From Deltaproteobacteria bacterium (GTDB lineage Bacteria; Myxococcota_A; Polyangia; JAAYKL01), in assembly GCA_016935665.1 (NCBI GenBank), contig JAFGQN010000122.1, forward strand, positions 1 to 40,057: a stretch of 40,057 nt of DNA, read 5' to 3'. The notes below the pieces were generated by a model. The model saw nothing but the letters and a program-made list of their open reading frames with translations, made no database searches and had not been told where the DNA came from. Made by a program: the position numbers and the translations under genes. Shown here in pieces: positions 9,301 through 17,692 of this stretch; positions within the stretch are counted from its first letter, which is position 1; the number at the start of each line of letters is the position of its first letter.

Positions 9301-10467
9301 TTCGGATACGCGGGCGTCCTGCAGCGTGGAAATCTCGAAATCTTCACCATCATCCCCCAAATCCACCTGCAGTGAGAACTCCTGAATCTGTACCGACTCG
9401 TCGCCCACCATGGGATAGATGTAGCGATACGCGCCGTCGCTCAGCGGCAACAGCTCGGTGTACGCCAGAATGATGCGTTTGGCGCCCGCAGCGGGGACCG
9501 GGAAGATTCGGGCACGGCAGGTGCGCGCGTCGATCCATTCCAGTAGCGCGGGGTCCATGGCGCGCTGCACCGCTTCTTCGTACGCCGCTTTGGCCTGTTT
9601 GCGCTCAATCACCTTCCCGTCCACCATGCGACCGTTCACCTCCCAGGCAAAACGCACGATGGATGCGCCTTCGGGAACCGTGAACCAGTACCAACCCTCT
9701 ACCTGTGTGGAGGCACTGTTAAAGAACGTCTGGTCCACTGTGGTATAGGCCACGCCTTCCCGAATGATACTTTTAATCTGCTGAGAGATAATCTGCAATT
9801 CAGAGGGCGGACTGCCCGGTCGGTTGCGGTCAATGCCGTAAATGCGTCCCGCCGCACTGCCCCCCATCCCCGCCTCCAGCGGGCGGTCGGCCATACCACC
9901 GGTCCAGTCGTCGAAAAAAGCCACGGGCGACAAACCAGGCACGCCGCCTTTGACTTCGGCCTGTTCACCGGCCGCCACTTCCACCCGTCCTTTGGCCGAT
10001 TCCACCACCGCCAATCCTCGAGCGACGTAGACCCGCACTATTTTGTCGTCCCGGTAAATATCCATGCCCGCACCGGTGGCGCTCACCTTCACATCTCCCA
10101 AATCGAAATGGGCCAACTGGGATTCCATATCCGGTACATCGGCCCACAGCTCGCCGCGTTGCAACGTCACCCCATCGCCGGCCAATTCCATCACTGTATC
10201 GCCGCGCATGAAAATGCCCGCGCCATTATTCAGGCGCACCAGGGCGCGCGATCCTTTTTCCGCCTTCAGTGTGGCGCCCTCTTCGAGCATGGCCCCGGAC
10301 ATGAGCCTTGTGGATGTGCTCTTTTCTTCCAGCCAGACCTCCCCCGCCGCCAGCGCTACTCGCGCCCCCAGATGGGCCGTCTTCATTGGTGGCGGCGGTG
10401 CATCATCGGGACAACCGGACACCCCTGCCATCGCCAACAGAATAATGACCACATGCAAATACTTCAT
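6373..10467 (-). CDS. FecR-VIT-VWA-TPR giant lipoprotein
   Basis: Predicted 1364-residue lipoprotein. The frame is open 55 codons further upstream, but the ATG at 10467 has GAGAGGGAA in front and begins a clear lipoprotein signal ending GVSGC (Cys19), so this start is chosen. Residues 35-175 resemble a FecR/iron-regulated sugar-like beta domain. About 222-345 is a VIT (vault/inter-alpha-trypsin) domain. About 453-640 is a von Willebrand A domain with D460-T-S462, T532 and D558 at MIDAS-like positions; the usual second serine is Gly464. Residues about 800-960 are low-complexity (Pro, Ala, Glu, Met). From about 1130 there are TPR-like helices, followed by a short beta-rich end. VIT-VWA proteins usually bind proteins or metal at the surface; the partner here is unknown. 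The gene is divergent from the histidine kinase gene. Confidence 0.88.
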   Translation of the reverse strand: MKYLHVVIILLAMAGVSGCPDDAPPPPMKTAHLGARVALAAGEVWLEEKSTSTRLMSGAMLEEGATLKAEKGSRALVRLNNGAGIFMRGDTVMELAGDGVTLQRGELWADVPDMESQLAHFDLGDVKVSATGAGMDIYRDDKIVRVYVARGLAVVESAKGRVEVAAGEQAEVKGGVPGLSPVAFFDDWTGGMADRPLEAGMGGSAAGRIYGIDRNRPGSPPSELQIISQQIKSIIREGVAYTTVDQTFFNSASTQVEGWYWFTVPEGASIVRFAWEVNGRMVDGKVIERKQAKAAYEEAVQRAMDPALLEWIDARTCRARIFPVPAAGAKRIILAYTELLPLSDGAYRYIYPMVGDESVQIQEFSLQVDLGDDGEDFEISTLQDARVSEDHKTVSMRRSGYVPRSDFLLELKPMETIDNVRVMRYGTGANEADYVMLRYTPAVKWKEVQEVPGDVVVVLDTSAGGDTAEHQIRQQTAEAILRALGSKDRFAVMSTDLVPKVLFPQKGLAAATEANISEAAEKMAQLAPAGATDLGEMFSKALSLVHDSIQPAIVYVGDGQATSGETAADDLAERLRRAMGNSRARLFAIAVGAGADRSLLKRLADVGGGKMFRIDMAEQVVQESLRFAGMLKTPTITELVIDTGAGLDQVFTTQSGKLSEGEEAILLARTHHQFPDKIEVRGTLAGESFKETYSVDVESGNFYSFIPSLWARMYLSSLMGSGMDENRGRIISLGLQYGLMTPFTSFLVLEEPQPMDGPAYMQPWRTWSMNMTRQKYRPGVEEALSIPLFGFGCSSDSKEAPAEAMDMEMRKSADMSRSPMPQTTQAAAEQAPMEAEEVPAPPPAPAIDKSVQALDNLSDDMSGRGAGGLNPDGGERLRSRKMSASPKRSSASASGLAAQKEKGEMGQSEGRIGTGSYGIRGQRDDADESQLQVATTTQAQSRVFDLEVCSDAARRPLRERRLLWQLRLNRSQNAMDTLRIFKEAGKRCELMTARQRKVLLDLIAQRVSTSQNVVALLSAFSEYPAAKKYLARWIRRSFLDVDATMGLYFGASVNWPAVKTGLAALKTPDARLEEVRRMVKLHPEAEGRELLITVLMENGLVDDARREAERLHRKGEASPETLIVLCDILAQKGKDQSARRVCSELVEFNAQNPVVRQKLGDIFLRHQWYGDAYRQYATLVEATPDDAVAQLRLALAAAGMGKTDEALRIARKVATSEGELGAADPRPWAEALSVGLLAKMLHQAKSDNNKTMVAAVERQLKRTGMFQGQKQIQLIMWEDFEFAPGAALVAGDTPVTASNDIMAPLAGLRLFDFGDMAHPDWQIQLTPATPTDKLKRDVDVKRIQLNFDGARFNVSIASEKVTNV

Positions 10468-10727
10468 GGCATTCCCTCTCTTCTCATAAATTCGATACAT
10501 TAAACGATTTAGAATACCGAATTGTAGCACGCACGCCCTGGGACGCACGGGATGAATTCGTGTTTCACGCAATGACGCCTGCGCCGGGGAAAAGATCTGC
10601 TTCCCGTTTGGGTGTGGGACACGGGGTAACAAAAGATTGAAGCATCGCTTTTCGGCGCTAAATTAATCTGATTGGGATGCCGTTATATTGAAACGACACA
10701 TAACAGTGGAAAGACGGACAGCTATCC

Positions 10728-12017
10728 ATGACCGCACCAACATCGACAAACGCAAGGACAGCGGTTGACGCTCGAGACTTGTACAAAACCGCCCTGGATA
10801 TGCAAACGGATACGTTCTTCGTCCTGGACATCACCTGTGGCAGGGCGGTGCACTGGAATCGTGCCTTCAGGGAAATTTCCGGTTACAGCGATGAAGAAAT
10901 CGCCCAGTTGAAAGCTCCGGACAGCTACTATTCCCCTGAAGAACTGGAGAGGGCGAATGCTGCCATTTCCAGAATTATCGCCGGAGAATCAGCGACATTG
11001 GAGATTTCGCTGATTACCAAAGACGGCAGGCATATTCCCACCGAGTACCAGGCATCCCCTATTCCAGATGACACCGGTGTCATCAAATATCTGATTTCCG
11101 TGGGGCGGGACGTCACTGATCGCCGCCGCATAGAGACAAGCACCCGGGAAAGCGAACGGCTGTTTAGAGTGCTCATCGAGAATATTCCCAGCGTGGCGTG
11201 GATTACCGCACAAAATGGGCGCACCAGCTACATCAGCCCCAATGTTTCAAAAATCTATGGATACACCCCCGAAGAGATCCTCGCTGCGGGTGATGCACTG
11301 TGGATGGAACGCATACATCCCGATGACCGGGAAACGGTGCGCAATGCTTTTGCTGCGCTGTTTTCCCTGCGTTGCCCGTTCGACGTCGAATATCGGTTGT
11401 TGCATCGCGACGGGCGTTGGATATGGCTGCACGACCGCGCCACGATACTCGAAGAAGAAGATGGTGTCCCGTTTGCTATTGGCGTTTTTTCAGATATTAC
11501 CGAACGCAAACTGGCAGAGGAGGAAAAAGCTCGTCTGGAAGAGCATCTGCGGCAATCGGAGAAACTGGAAGCGGTGGGGCAGCTGGCCGGCGGGGTGGCC
11601 CACGATTTCAACAATCAGCTGGCCGGAGTACTGGGTTACGCCGAACTTCTGCGGGAGCTGGTCCGGGACAATCCCACCGCGCTGAACTTTGTAAACAGAA
11701 TCATTCACGCATCCGAAAGGTCCGCAGATTTGACGGCCAAATTGCTGACATTCGCCCGTAAAGGCACCGTTGAGGAAATGCAGGTGGATATTCACCAGAT
11801 TGTCCACGAAGTCATCTCCATACTGGAACACAGTGCCGACAAGAAAATTTCAATCCAACATCGGTTGCATGCAACAGGCCTACATACGCGAGGAGAGCTT
11901 TCGCAGCTGCAAAATGTTCTTTTAAATCTGGGTATTAATGCATGCCAGGCCATGCCCGGGGGGGGGGACTTTGCAGTTTCGCACCGATGTGGTGACACTG
12001 AAGGATATCGACTGTGA
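10728..12017 (+). CDS. Hybrid histidine kinase, N-terminal part (frameshifted): PAS-PAS-HisKA
   Basis: First part of a PAS-containing hybrid sensor kinase, 429 residues. PAS 1 spans about 17-132 and PAS 2 about 142-262. A short coiled linker leads to HisKA with the H-box AHDFNN (phospho-acceptor His292), then the start of the ATPase domain including the N-box LLNLGINACQAMP. The frame then meets a run of ten G (11958-11967) and stops 50 bases later after a nonsense tail. With nine G, the frame would continue into the fragment ending at 12690, giving one 653-residue PAS-PAS-HisKA-HATPase-REC protein. No membrane segment is seen, so it is cytoplasmic. No strong ribosome site precedes the ATG. 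As it stands, this product lacks the G boxes and could not autophosphorylate. Confidence 0.85.
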   Translation: MTAPTSTNARTAVDARDLYKTALDMQTDTFFVLDITCGRAVHWNRAFREISGYSDEEIAQLKAPDSYYSPEELERANAAISRIIAGESATLEISLITKDGRHIPTEYQASPIPDDTGVIKYLISVGRDVTDRRRIETSTRESERLFRVLIENIPSVAWITAQNGRTSYISPNVSKIYGYTPEEILAAGDALWMERIHPDDRETVRNAFAALFSLRCPFDVEYRLLHRDGRWIWLHDRATILEEEDGVPFAIGVFSDITERKLAEEEKARLEEHLRQSEKLEAVGQLAGGVAHDFNNQLAGVLGYAELLRELVRDNPTALNFVNRIIHASERSADLTAKLLTFARKGTVEEMQVDIHQIVHEVISILEHSADKKISIQHRLHATGLHTRGELSQLQNVLLNLGINACQAMPGGGDFAVSHRCGDTEGYRL

Positions 12018-12690
12018 GAAAATGCCCATGGAACTGGTCCCCGGAAATTATATCTCACTGGAGGTGTCAGACACTGGCATCGGCATGACACGCGAGGTTG
12101 CAGCCCGCATCTTTGAGCCCTTTTTTACCACCAAGGGCCAGGGCACCGGTCTTGGGCTCTCTGCGGTGTACGGTGTGCTGGCGGCACATAAAGGGGGAAT
12201 CTGCGTGGATTCAACTCCCCAAAAGGGCACCACATTCAGGATATATCTGCCACTAATGGAAGGAGCGAATACGCAACGCCGCTCCAGCTATATGCCTCCA
12301 ATAAATCAGGCGAACCTGCAGATTCTTCTGGTGGACGATGAGGAAGTCGTCCTTGAAGCCACCTCGCAAATGCTGCAGAGTCTTGGTTACCGGGTCATTA
12401 CCGCCGAAGACGGTCGCCAGGCCGTCGATGTGTACCGGGCGCGCCACCATGAAATCGACCTTGTCATCATGGACATGATGATGCCCCATAAAAATGGCCG
12501 TGAGGCGTTTGAAGAAATGCGGGAAATCAATGGCGCCATTCGAGTGCTCATCTCAACGGGGTATAGCGTCATGGATGAAACCCGCACCATCGCTCAAAAT
12601 AGCGTGGTGGAGTTTATTCACAAGCCATTTCGAAGACATGAACTGGCCAAAAAAATCGATATGGCACTGGCCCGGACGGATTCCGGATGA
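11938..12690 (+). CDS. Hybrid histidine kinase, C-terminal part (frameshifted): HATPase-REC
   Basis: Second part of the split sensor kinase. The meaningful sequence starts at the G run; the ATG at 11938 lies before it, and the first few residues are out-of-frame. The ATPase domain has the G1 box SDTGIGM, the F box EPFFTTK and the G2 box GTGLGLSAVYG. After a short linker comes a receiver domain with the acidic pair DDEE, phospho-acceptor Asp in IMDMMMP, Thr in STGYS and Lys in IHKPF, all in the expected places. So the whole pathway piece would be functional if the frame were restored. The stop is four bases from the stop of the convergent lipoprotein gene. Alternative readings are two separately translated parts, or a phase-OFF allele. 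Confidence 0.82.
   Translation: MHARPCPGGGTLQFRTDVVTLKDIDCEKMPMELVPGNYISLEVSDTGIGMTREVAARIFEPFFTTKGQGTGLGLSAVYGVLAAHKGGICVDSTPQKGTTFRIYLPLMEGANTQRRSSYMPPINQANLQILLVDDEEVVLEATSQMLQSLGYRVITAEDGRQAVDVYRARHHEIDLVIMDMMMPHKNGREAFEEMREINGAIRVLISTGYSVMDETRTIAQNSVVEFIHKPFRRHELAKKIDMALARTDSG
11958..11967 (+). repeat. Ten-G homopolymer at the kinase frameshift
   Basis: Ten consecutive G follow ATGCCC in the hybrid kinase gene. Nine would keep the ATPase domain in frame (Pro-Gly-Gly-Gly-Thr-Leu-Gln). Total length from start to final stop is 1963 bases, one more than a multiple of three, which agrees with a single extra base. Confidence 0.9.
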
Positions 12691-12694
12691 ATCA

Positions 12695-14098
12695 TCAAAT
12701 ATCGCTCACCCCTGCAGCTTCATCTTCGTCTGTGGTTTCATCTTCGTCTGTGGTTTCATTTTCGTCTGTGGTTTCATTTTCGTCTGTGGTTTCAGCTTCG
12801 TTAGCGGTTTCCTCTTCGTCTTCGGTTTCATCTTCGTCTCCGGCTTCGGTGTCAAACACAAAATCGTCCGTGTCCGATATCACATCCACAAACTCCCATT
12901 TTTTTCCGCCGTAAAAGCCCATGTGATCCAGCCATACATCAAAAGATTTGGTCGCTCCGCTTTTGAGGGGCACCACTTTTATCTGGATGTTAATAATCCG
13001 GTTGGGATCCAGTGGAGCGGCTTTTCCCCAGCCTTTTTGCACAAATTCACTCCAGTCCGCATGATATTCCCGCCATGCGCCATCCAGTTCAAAGCGTACC
13101 TGATGAAAATCGTAGCATTTCTCACCACCATCCTCATCGCAAAGACCGCCATCTGTCAGGGGAGCTGTTTCAACCAGGTTTAACGCCACCTCCACAGCTG
13201 CATCTCCCATGGCCCACATCACAAATCCTTCCTGTCCCATATCCGCCAGACAGCGGGGCTCCTTCAATTTGTCTTCGTGGATATAGTCCAGTTTAAAATT
13301 CTCTTCGCCATCCACATCTTCCCATATTTTCCCTGTGGTATAAACAGAACCGGTCACGCTGTACTTTCCCACCATATCGTTTTTGTGTTTCCCAACAAAT
13401 ACATCGCGATCATCTGACTTGAATTTGCTGTCGATAACGCCGGCAAACAGCGCGTCGTCTTTACAAATCGGATCTCCGTCCGAGTTGATTCGTCCCTTTG
13501 AGAATGTCGCAGGCAGATTTCCATTCTCGTCCAGATGCAACCGTTTTCCGCCGGAACCTATCTCCTTTATTGGCAGGTATATATAGTCGGAAAAATAAAT
13601 GCCAAAGCCAACGCCGTCGCCTCCGGCGATCCCAAGCATGTGAAACGAATTCTGGCTGTCAAAGTGTGGAAACGGATTGGACCTGTGGGTCTCCAGCCCC
13701 GACTGGGCATGACATTTTGTTGGATACGGTTCCAAATCCGCCGAGGTATCGCCTTTTTTCATGGCCTCCATCAGTCCTTTAGTATCAGTGTCTTTGAATG
13801 TTGCGTAAAACTCCTCAACGGTCTGCGTCTTACAGTATTCCGATTCCTCTGGATATGGTTCGATGTAGTCATCTCTGATACCCGGATCGTCAAAGGAATA
13901 AATATATCCAAGGGGCTGCCCCTCCCGGACAATCGCCTCGGCATTTCGGTTTGTCCCGGACTCGAATTCCGAAAGCAGATATGTTATTTCATACCTGGGG
14001 TCGGGTTCAGTGGAATACTCCTCTGGCACCTCGGCGCAACTGCACTGAAAAGCAATAGCCCAAAAGATTGTCATTACAAAAACACGATAAGAAAACAT
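12695..14098 (-). CDS. Secreted/lipoprotein of unknown function with acidic repeat tail
   Basis: 467 residues, family not recognised. ATG start preceded by GGAGG. The N-terminus is a signal sequence; Cys near residues 19-21 (FQCSC) may be a non-canonical lipobox, otherwise it is secreted. The middle is rich in Gly, Asp and aromatic residues. Around 330-410, patterns such as FELDGAW, RIINIQIKV and FDVWLDHMGFYG resemble galactose-binding-like (CBM11/CIA30-type) jelly rolls, so carbohydrate binding is a guess. The last 45 residues are an acidic repeat of six residues (Thr-Thr-Asp-Glu-Asn/Asp-Glu) encoded by an 18-bp tandem repeat. The gene is tail-to-tail with the histidine kinase, four bases apart, and follows the 684-residue lipoprotein gene by 155 bases, perhaps in the same transcript. 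Confidence 0.8.
   Translation of the reverse strand: MFSYRVFVMTIFWAIAFQCSCAEVPEEYSTEPDPRYEITYLLSEFESGTNRNAEAIVREGQPLGYIYSFDDPGIRDDYIEPYPEESEYCKTQTVEEFYATFKDTDTKGLMEAMKKGDTSADLEPYPTKCHAQSGLETHRSNPFPHFDSQNSFHMLGIAGGDGVGFGIYFSDYIYLPIKEIGSGGKRLHLDENGNLPATFSKGRINSDGDPICKDDALFAGVIDSKFKSDDRDVFVGKHKNDMVGKYSVTGSVYTTGKIWEDVDGEENFKLDYIHEDKLKEPRCLADMGQEGFVMWAMGDAAVEVALNLVETAPLTDGGLCDEDGGEKCYDFHQVRFELDGAWREYHADWSEFVQKGWGKAAPLDPNRIINIQIKVVPLKSGATKSFDVWLDHMGFYGGKKWEFVDVISDTDDFVFDTEAGDEDETEDEEETANEAETTDENETTDENETTDEDETTDEDEAAGVSDI
12725..12850 (-). repeat. 18-bp tandem repeat, seven units, coding acidic tail
   Basis: Seven head-to-tail 18-bp units starting TTCGTC on the plus strand. The first four are almost identical, the last three are degenerate. 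They lie at the 3' end of the convergent lipoprotein gene and encode the Glu/Thr/Asp hexapeptide tail. The in-frame unit length allows length change without frameshift. There are no spacers, so this is not a CRISPR array. Confidence 0.9.
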
Positions 14099-14253
14099 TG
14101 GAGCCTCCGTCTGTATAACGCACTCCAGCCCTGCCTCCAGGGAGGTGAACTGCGACTTTTTATGCGTAGGAACGACTTCTAGTGTGACATCAACGCAGTG
14201 GTTAGAAAAAAAAAGATTGGCTCATAATTTTTACAGACAAGAAAATGTGCGCC

Positions 14254-16308
14254 TTAACGCCCCTCAAGAGAAGATACAATTTCGGCCGCTGTGCTTCCCT
14301 CGTCACAGATGGCGCGGAATTCGTCCCGGGAGGGCGGATTGGCACTGAGAGGCATGCGAAATTCCGCGCTTTCCTCCATCAGCATGTAATAGAAGTGAGG
14401 AACAAAATCCGCGGGTGTGCAATACGAATCTTTACATTCTTCGTTATCTTCGGGACAGGGACGGACCTTTGGCAGATAACCTTTAACGAATTCCGCTTCC
14501 GCTTTAATGATTTTAATACCAATCACCGCCCAGTAAATGGCATTACCCCGCTCATAGTCCAATTGAACGGGAATAATCACCCTTGGGTCGCGTAAAACAT
14601 CGGTGTCCTCCTGCCAGGTGCTCAACCAGTTCAAAGCGGTCTCCCGACAGAACGTCTCGCTGTATTCCAGCAGTTCCTCTTCTAAAAGCGCCTTTGCCAT
14701 CCCCACATTGTCGGCGGTTATGAAATACAGCCCATACAAAAGCGCTGCCCAATGTCGCAGTTCCTCCTGCAGACTGCGTTGGCTCATCTTCCCATCTTCA
14801 GTCAATCGACCGCGGGCGCTTAAAAAAGATTCGCCGAGAATGGCAGTAAGCCAGGTATCCAAAAATCGATACGCCCGCGCATTGCGCAAATAAAACGTGG
14901 GAAACGGTTCGGCCTGAAACAGGGGATACACATCCACTTCGTAAGAAATGTCATCACTCGATTCAGATACTCCGTAGCTCAGCTGCTTCACATGGGTTTC
15001 CCGATTCTGAATCAGGATGGATTTAAATGTTTCCAACAATTTTCTGCGATACGCCTCTGATAACCGCAAATGGCTCGCCTCCGGCGCGCGGTCCGGCAAC
15101 AGCAGGGTCTCGAGAGCCCACGTCTGATAATCGTACCAGCCCGAATCCGGCCCGGGGGTCAAGTCGAGTACACCGTCGATAATCGCATCAATGAACGTCT
15201 GCATATAATCCACATTCGCAGGGGCGCCATCACCACAGAACAGTGACTCAAAGTACATGGTTTCCTTTGATTTGGAACCCGGGAACAGCGCCATATGGGG
15301 GCCGCAGTTCCAATCTTCCGACGCATCTTCCCGCTGACGCAAAAATTCGGATTTGACCGAATCGATGTGTTGCAAATCAAGCGCATCGTCTGTTGTTTCC
15401 CAAAGCGCATTCACCGCAACGTCCCAATTGGGGTTTGTGAGTCTCGCATACAGCGCCAGAATGCGTTCGTATTCGGCCAGCAACTCGTCGTCGTTTTGAA
15501 GAACCACACCCATGGCCACGAATTTCCCAAATTCAGTGTCACGCCACGGGTCGCCTTCACCCTGATAGTTTTGCAAAAAGCGATCCTGCGTAAACACCTG
15601 CTGCAGCGTTTGGGTCCAGGTATAAAACCCAATGGGACGGGAATAAATGCCGGTATTCTGAAACTGTCTCGCCACGTCGCGGGCCGCATCCTGCAGATGG
15701 GATGGCAGTTCCAATGGCGTCTTCGAAAGCAGCAATGCCGCACCGATGTGTACTATGGCGTTTTCCACATGTGCATTCGCGCTCTCATCGACGGTATTTT
15801 GCAACGATTTGAGCCCGTCCAGCAAACGCAGCAGAAACCGCTGTTTGGCAGGAAAAACAATTTCGCCATCCACTTCCGCTCCCAGCTGAACGCCCTCTTC
15901 AATGGATGCATACAGTCCATCGTTAAACGGCTTCAATGCGCCATTCACAACTTCCATCGACGGAATCAGACTGTGCGTGGTATTCAACCTGCTGCGCACA
16001 GCGGCGATGGCTTCTGTTCGACTGCCAAAGAGCCGATTGTTCAAGTCCTGGTCGCTGTTTTCAAGCGCCACGATATCCAGGCGGGTAATTGCGGCGCTCT
16101 TATTTACTTCCAGCGCGCATTCGTCATCAAAATGCTCAATCACCCAACGTTCAGGATTGTATTGGGGAATTTCAGGTGCCTCCGAATTGCTGTCGGCTCT
16201 TTTCTGTCGTTCCGACACCGCTTCATCCACTCCGAGCATATCCACCGGCCCAAGACACCCCGCCAGCACAAAAGTCAGCAGAAACAACGTGCAGCCAATC
16301 TGTTTCAT
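14254..16308 (-). CDS. Lipoprotein of unknown function, 684 residues
   Basis: Conserved-looking lipoprotein. The frame opens 15 codons earlier, but the ATG at 16308 has AAGGA about nine bases upstream and starts a textbook signal ending LAGC (Cys18). Beyond that the protein is mostly alpha-helical, with no repeats or membrane segments. A recognisable stretch reads SGWYDYQTWALETLLLP, followed by an ETHVKQL motif. I believe similar proteins occur in Myxococcota and Planctomycetes, but no function is known to me. It starts 16 bases after the stop of the beta-barrel-like gene at 16325, so the two form an operon. It is likely exported to the envelope. Confidence 0.82.
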   Translation of the reverse strand: MKQIGCTLFLLTFVLAGCLGPVDMLGVDEAVSERQKRADSNSEAPEIPQYNPERWVIEHFDDECALEVNKSAAITRLDIVALENSDQDLNNRLFGSRTEAIAAVRSRLNTTHSLIPSMEVVNGALKPFNDGLYASIEEGVQLGAEVDGEIVFPAKQRFLLRLLDGLKSLQNTVDESANAHVENAIVHIGAALLLSKTPLELPSHLQDAARDVARQFQNTGIYSRPIGFYTWTQTLQQVFTQDRFLQNYQGEGDPWRDTEFGKFVAMGVVLQNDDELLAEYERILALYARLTNPNWDVAVNALWETTDDALDLQHIDSVKSEFLRQREDASEDWNCGPHMALFPGSKSKETMYFESLFCGDGAPANVDYMQTFIDAIIDGVLDLTPGPDSGWYDYQTWALETLLLPDRAPEASHLRLSEAYRRKLLETFKSILIQNRETHVKQLSYGVSESSDDISYEVDVYPLFQAEPFPTFYLRNARAYRFLDTWLTAILGESFLSARGRLTEDGKMSQRSLQEELRHWAALLYGLYFITADNVGMAKALLEEELLEYSETFCRETALNWLSTWQEDTDVLRDPRVIIPVQLDYERGNAIYWAVIGIKIIKAEAEFVKGYLPKVRPCPEDNEECKDSYCTPADFVPHFYYMLMEESAEFRMPLSANPPSRDEFRAICDEGSTAAEIVSSLEGR

Positions 16309-16324
16309 CGATACGTCCTTCCCT

Positions 16325-17032
16325 TTAAAAAATGTGTTGCAATGCGATCCCAAAATGGTGATTCAGCACAAATTTAAAATTGTCCCCCAAATCGTTCACC
16401 ACCGGAATCAGAGCGGCGTATTCCAGCATCAGCGTTCGCCGCTCGCTGGTGTGAAATGCCAGTCCGCCCAAAAGGCGCACAACGCCATCTCCATATCCCT
16501 TTCTCTCCACCCATTCATAACCGGGTTCCAACTGAGCATTTGGCGATCGCTGCATTTTAAAGAACCACCAGAACTGATACCCCGCCCCAATGTGCGGAGT
16601 AAACCACTTGGCGATGTCGACACTGGCTAAAAGGTTGATTGGCGCCCGCAACACCCATGGCACCGTTTCGTCGAATTGAAATGGCAACACCGCCCCGCTG
16701 ATACCCATCTGCACCGCAATGGCCAGGGGACATTCCGGCGGCATGAGATTCACTTTGGCATGCCACTGCACGCCCGTTAAGAGAAACAGCCCCAGACTCA
16801 TATCCATCCGATCATGTATGCCAAAACGCATCTTAAACTCCGATGGAAAAGATGTGGGAATGGGCCCCCGTGCCCTGGTGTTCTCGTTGACCACTCCAGT
16901 GATGCCGGCAGTCAACGCTTTTTGCCCGCGTTTCAATGTTCGGGCCGTCTCAAATTGCCCGTGCCCACACCCTGTACCCGCCAGCATCAATGCAAGGGCG
17001 GCCCAAAAACAAAGATCCTTGTGTCTCTCCAC
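16325..17032 (-). CDS. Predicted outer-membrane beta-barrel lipoprotein
   Basis: 235 residues. GTG at 17032 is chosen because GGAGG lies five bases before it; an upstream ATG ten codons earlier has no such site. The signal peptide ends LAGTGC (lipobox-like). The rest alternates polar and hydrophobic residues with many Gly and aromatic residues (for example MDMSLGLFL, IGAGYQFWWFF) and ends with a terminal Phe, as outer-membrane barrels do. The last strand is FGIALQHIF. The function is unknown; it may be a porin-like or transport-associated barrel. It sits 16 bases upstream of the 684-residue lipoprotein gene and probably shares its transcript. Confidence 0.75.
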   Translation of the reverse strand: MERHKDLCFWAALALMLAGTGCGHGQFETARTLKRGQKALTAGITGVVNENTRARGPIPTSFPSEFKMRFGIHDRMDMSLGLFLLTGVQWHAKVNLMPPECPLAIAVQMGISGAVLPFQFDETVPWVLRAPINLLASVDIAKWFTPHIGAGYQFWWFFKMQRSPNAQLEPGYEWVERKGYGDGVVRLLGGLAFHTSERRTLMLEYAALIPVVNDLGDNFKFVLNHHFGIALQHIF

Positions 17033-17144
17033 AATACCCTCCAGGTTGCCGTCATACATCAACTACACTTGAGCGCGGGATTGTGGGTATTATGCACCAG
17101 AAAAAGATAAAAAATGTCGAATGCGGATACTCCCCAGGGTGGCT

Positions 17145-17576
17145 TCACGGTTTGTTCGCGTTGTCACGCGCCAGGGCGAGAGCTTCGATTTCATCCCTTG
17201 TGTACCGCTTTCCGTGGCCAATTCCCGGACATATCTGTTTGAGAGCACCGTTCCAGGTGGACGAATTGAGATTCTCCGACAAAAAAGGCCAGCTCCGACA
17301 CTGCATGGGGCGCACGGGATACACAGCGCATCTGTTTCCTTCCAGAAAATTGCACTGCCCGTTCACCATTGTTGCATGTACATTTCCATGGGAATCCGTC
17401 ACACAATGAACACGCATAAATTCGTCGGACGTCATGCCCAGATAGGCGCCAATTTCATCGACGTTTTTAGGCATCAAATACAAATACGCATACTCCCCAT
17501 TCTCTTTGCAGCAATTGCCGCAACCGATACACTCAAACTGCAATCCATCGGCTAAAAAAATATCATTTTCCCTCAT
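17145..17576 (-). CDS. YkgJ-family cysteine cluster protein
   Basis: 143-residue small metal-binding protein. The frame extends 23 codons upstream, but the ATG at 17576 has AAAGGA five bases before it. It has the family's cysteine pattern: C-x2-C-x2-CC near residues 16-23, then CNFLEGNRC, YPVRPMQCRSWPF and a later Cys in QICPG. YkgJ-type proteins are thought to bind zinc or an iron-sulfur cluster through these cysteines; the reaction or partner is not established. It is cytoplasmic, without signal peptide. It follows the 206-residue gene by 116 bases on the same strand; no functional link is apparent. Confidence 0.85.
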   Translation of the reverse strand: MRENDIFLADGLQFECIGCGNCCKENGEYAYLYLMPKNVDEIGAYLGMTSDEFMRVHCVTDSHGNVHATMVNGQCNFLEGNRCAVYPVRPMQCRSWPFLSENLNSSTWNGALKQICPGIGHGKRYTRDEIEALALARDNANKP

Positions 17577-17692
17577 CCGGTCCTTTCCCTGAGCGAACGA
17601 CAAGACAAACACAGTGCGTATACAGATACACCGTATCCGCATCAATGCATATTTCTTCCAACGGGTCTGTATCCATCGTTTGTTCGCCCTTT

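Noticed and set aside
12725-12850. Possible CRISPR-like array
   Set aside because: Units are contiguous 18-bp coding repeats without spacers, and no cas genes are present.
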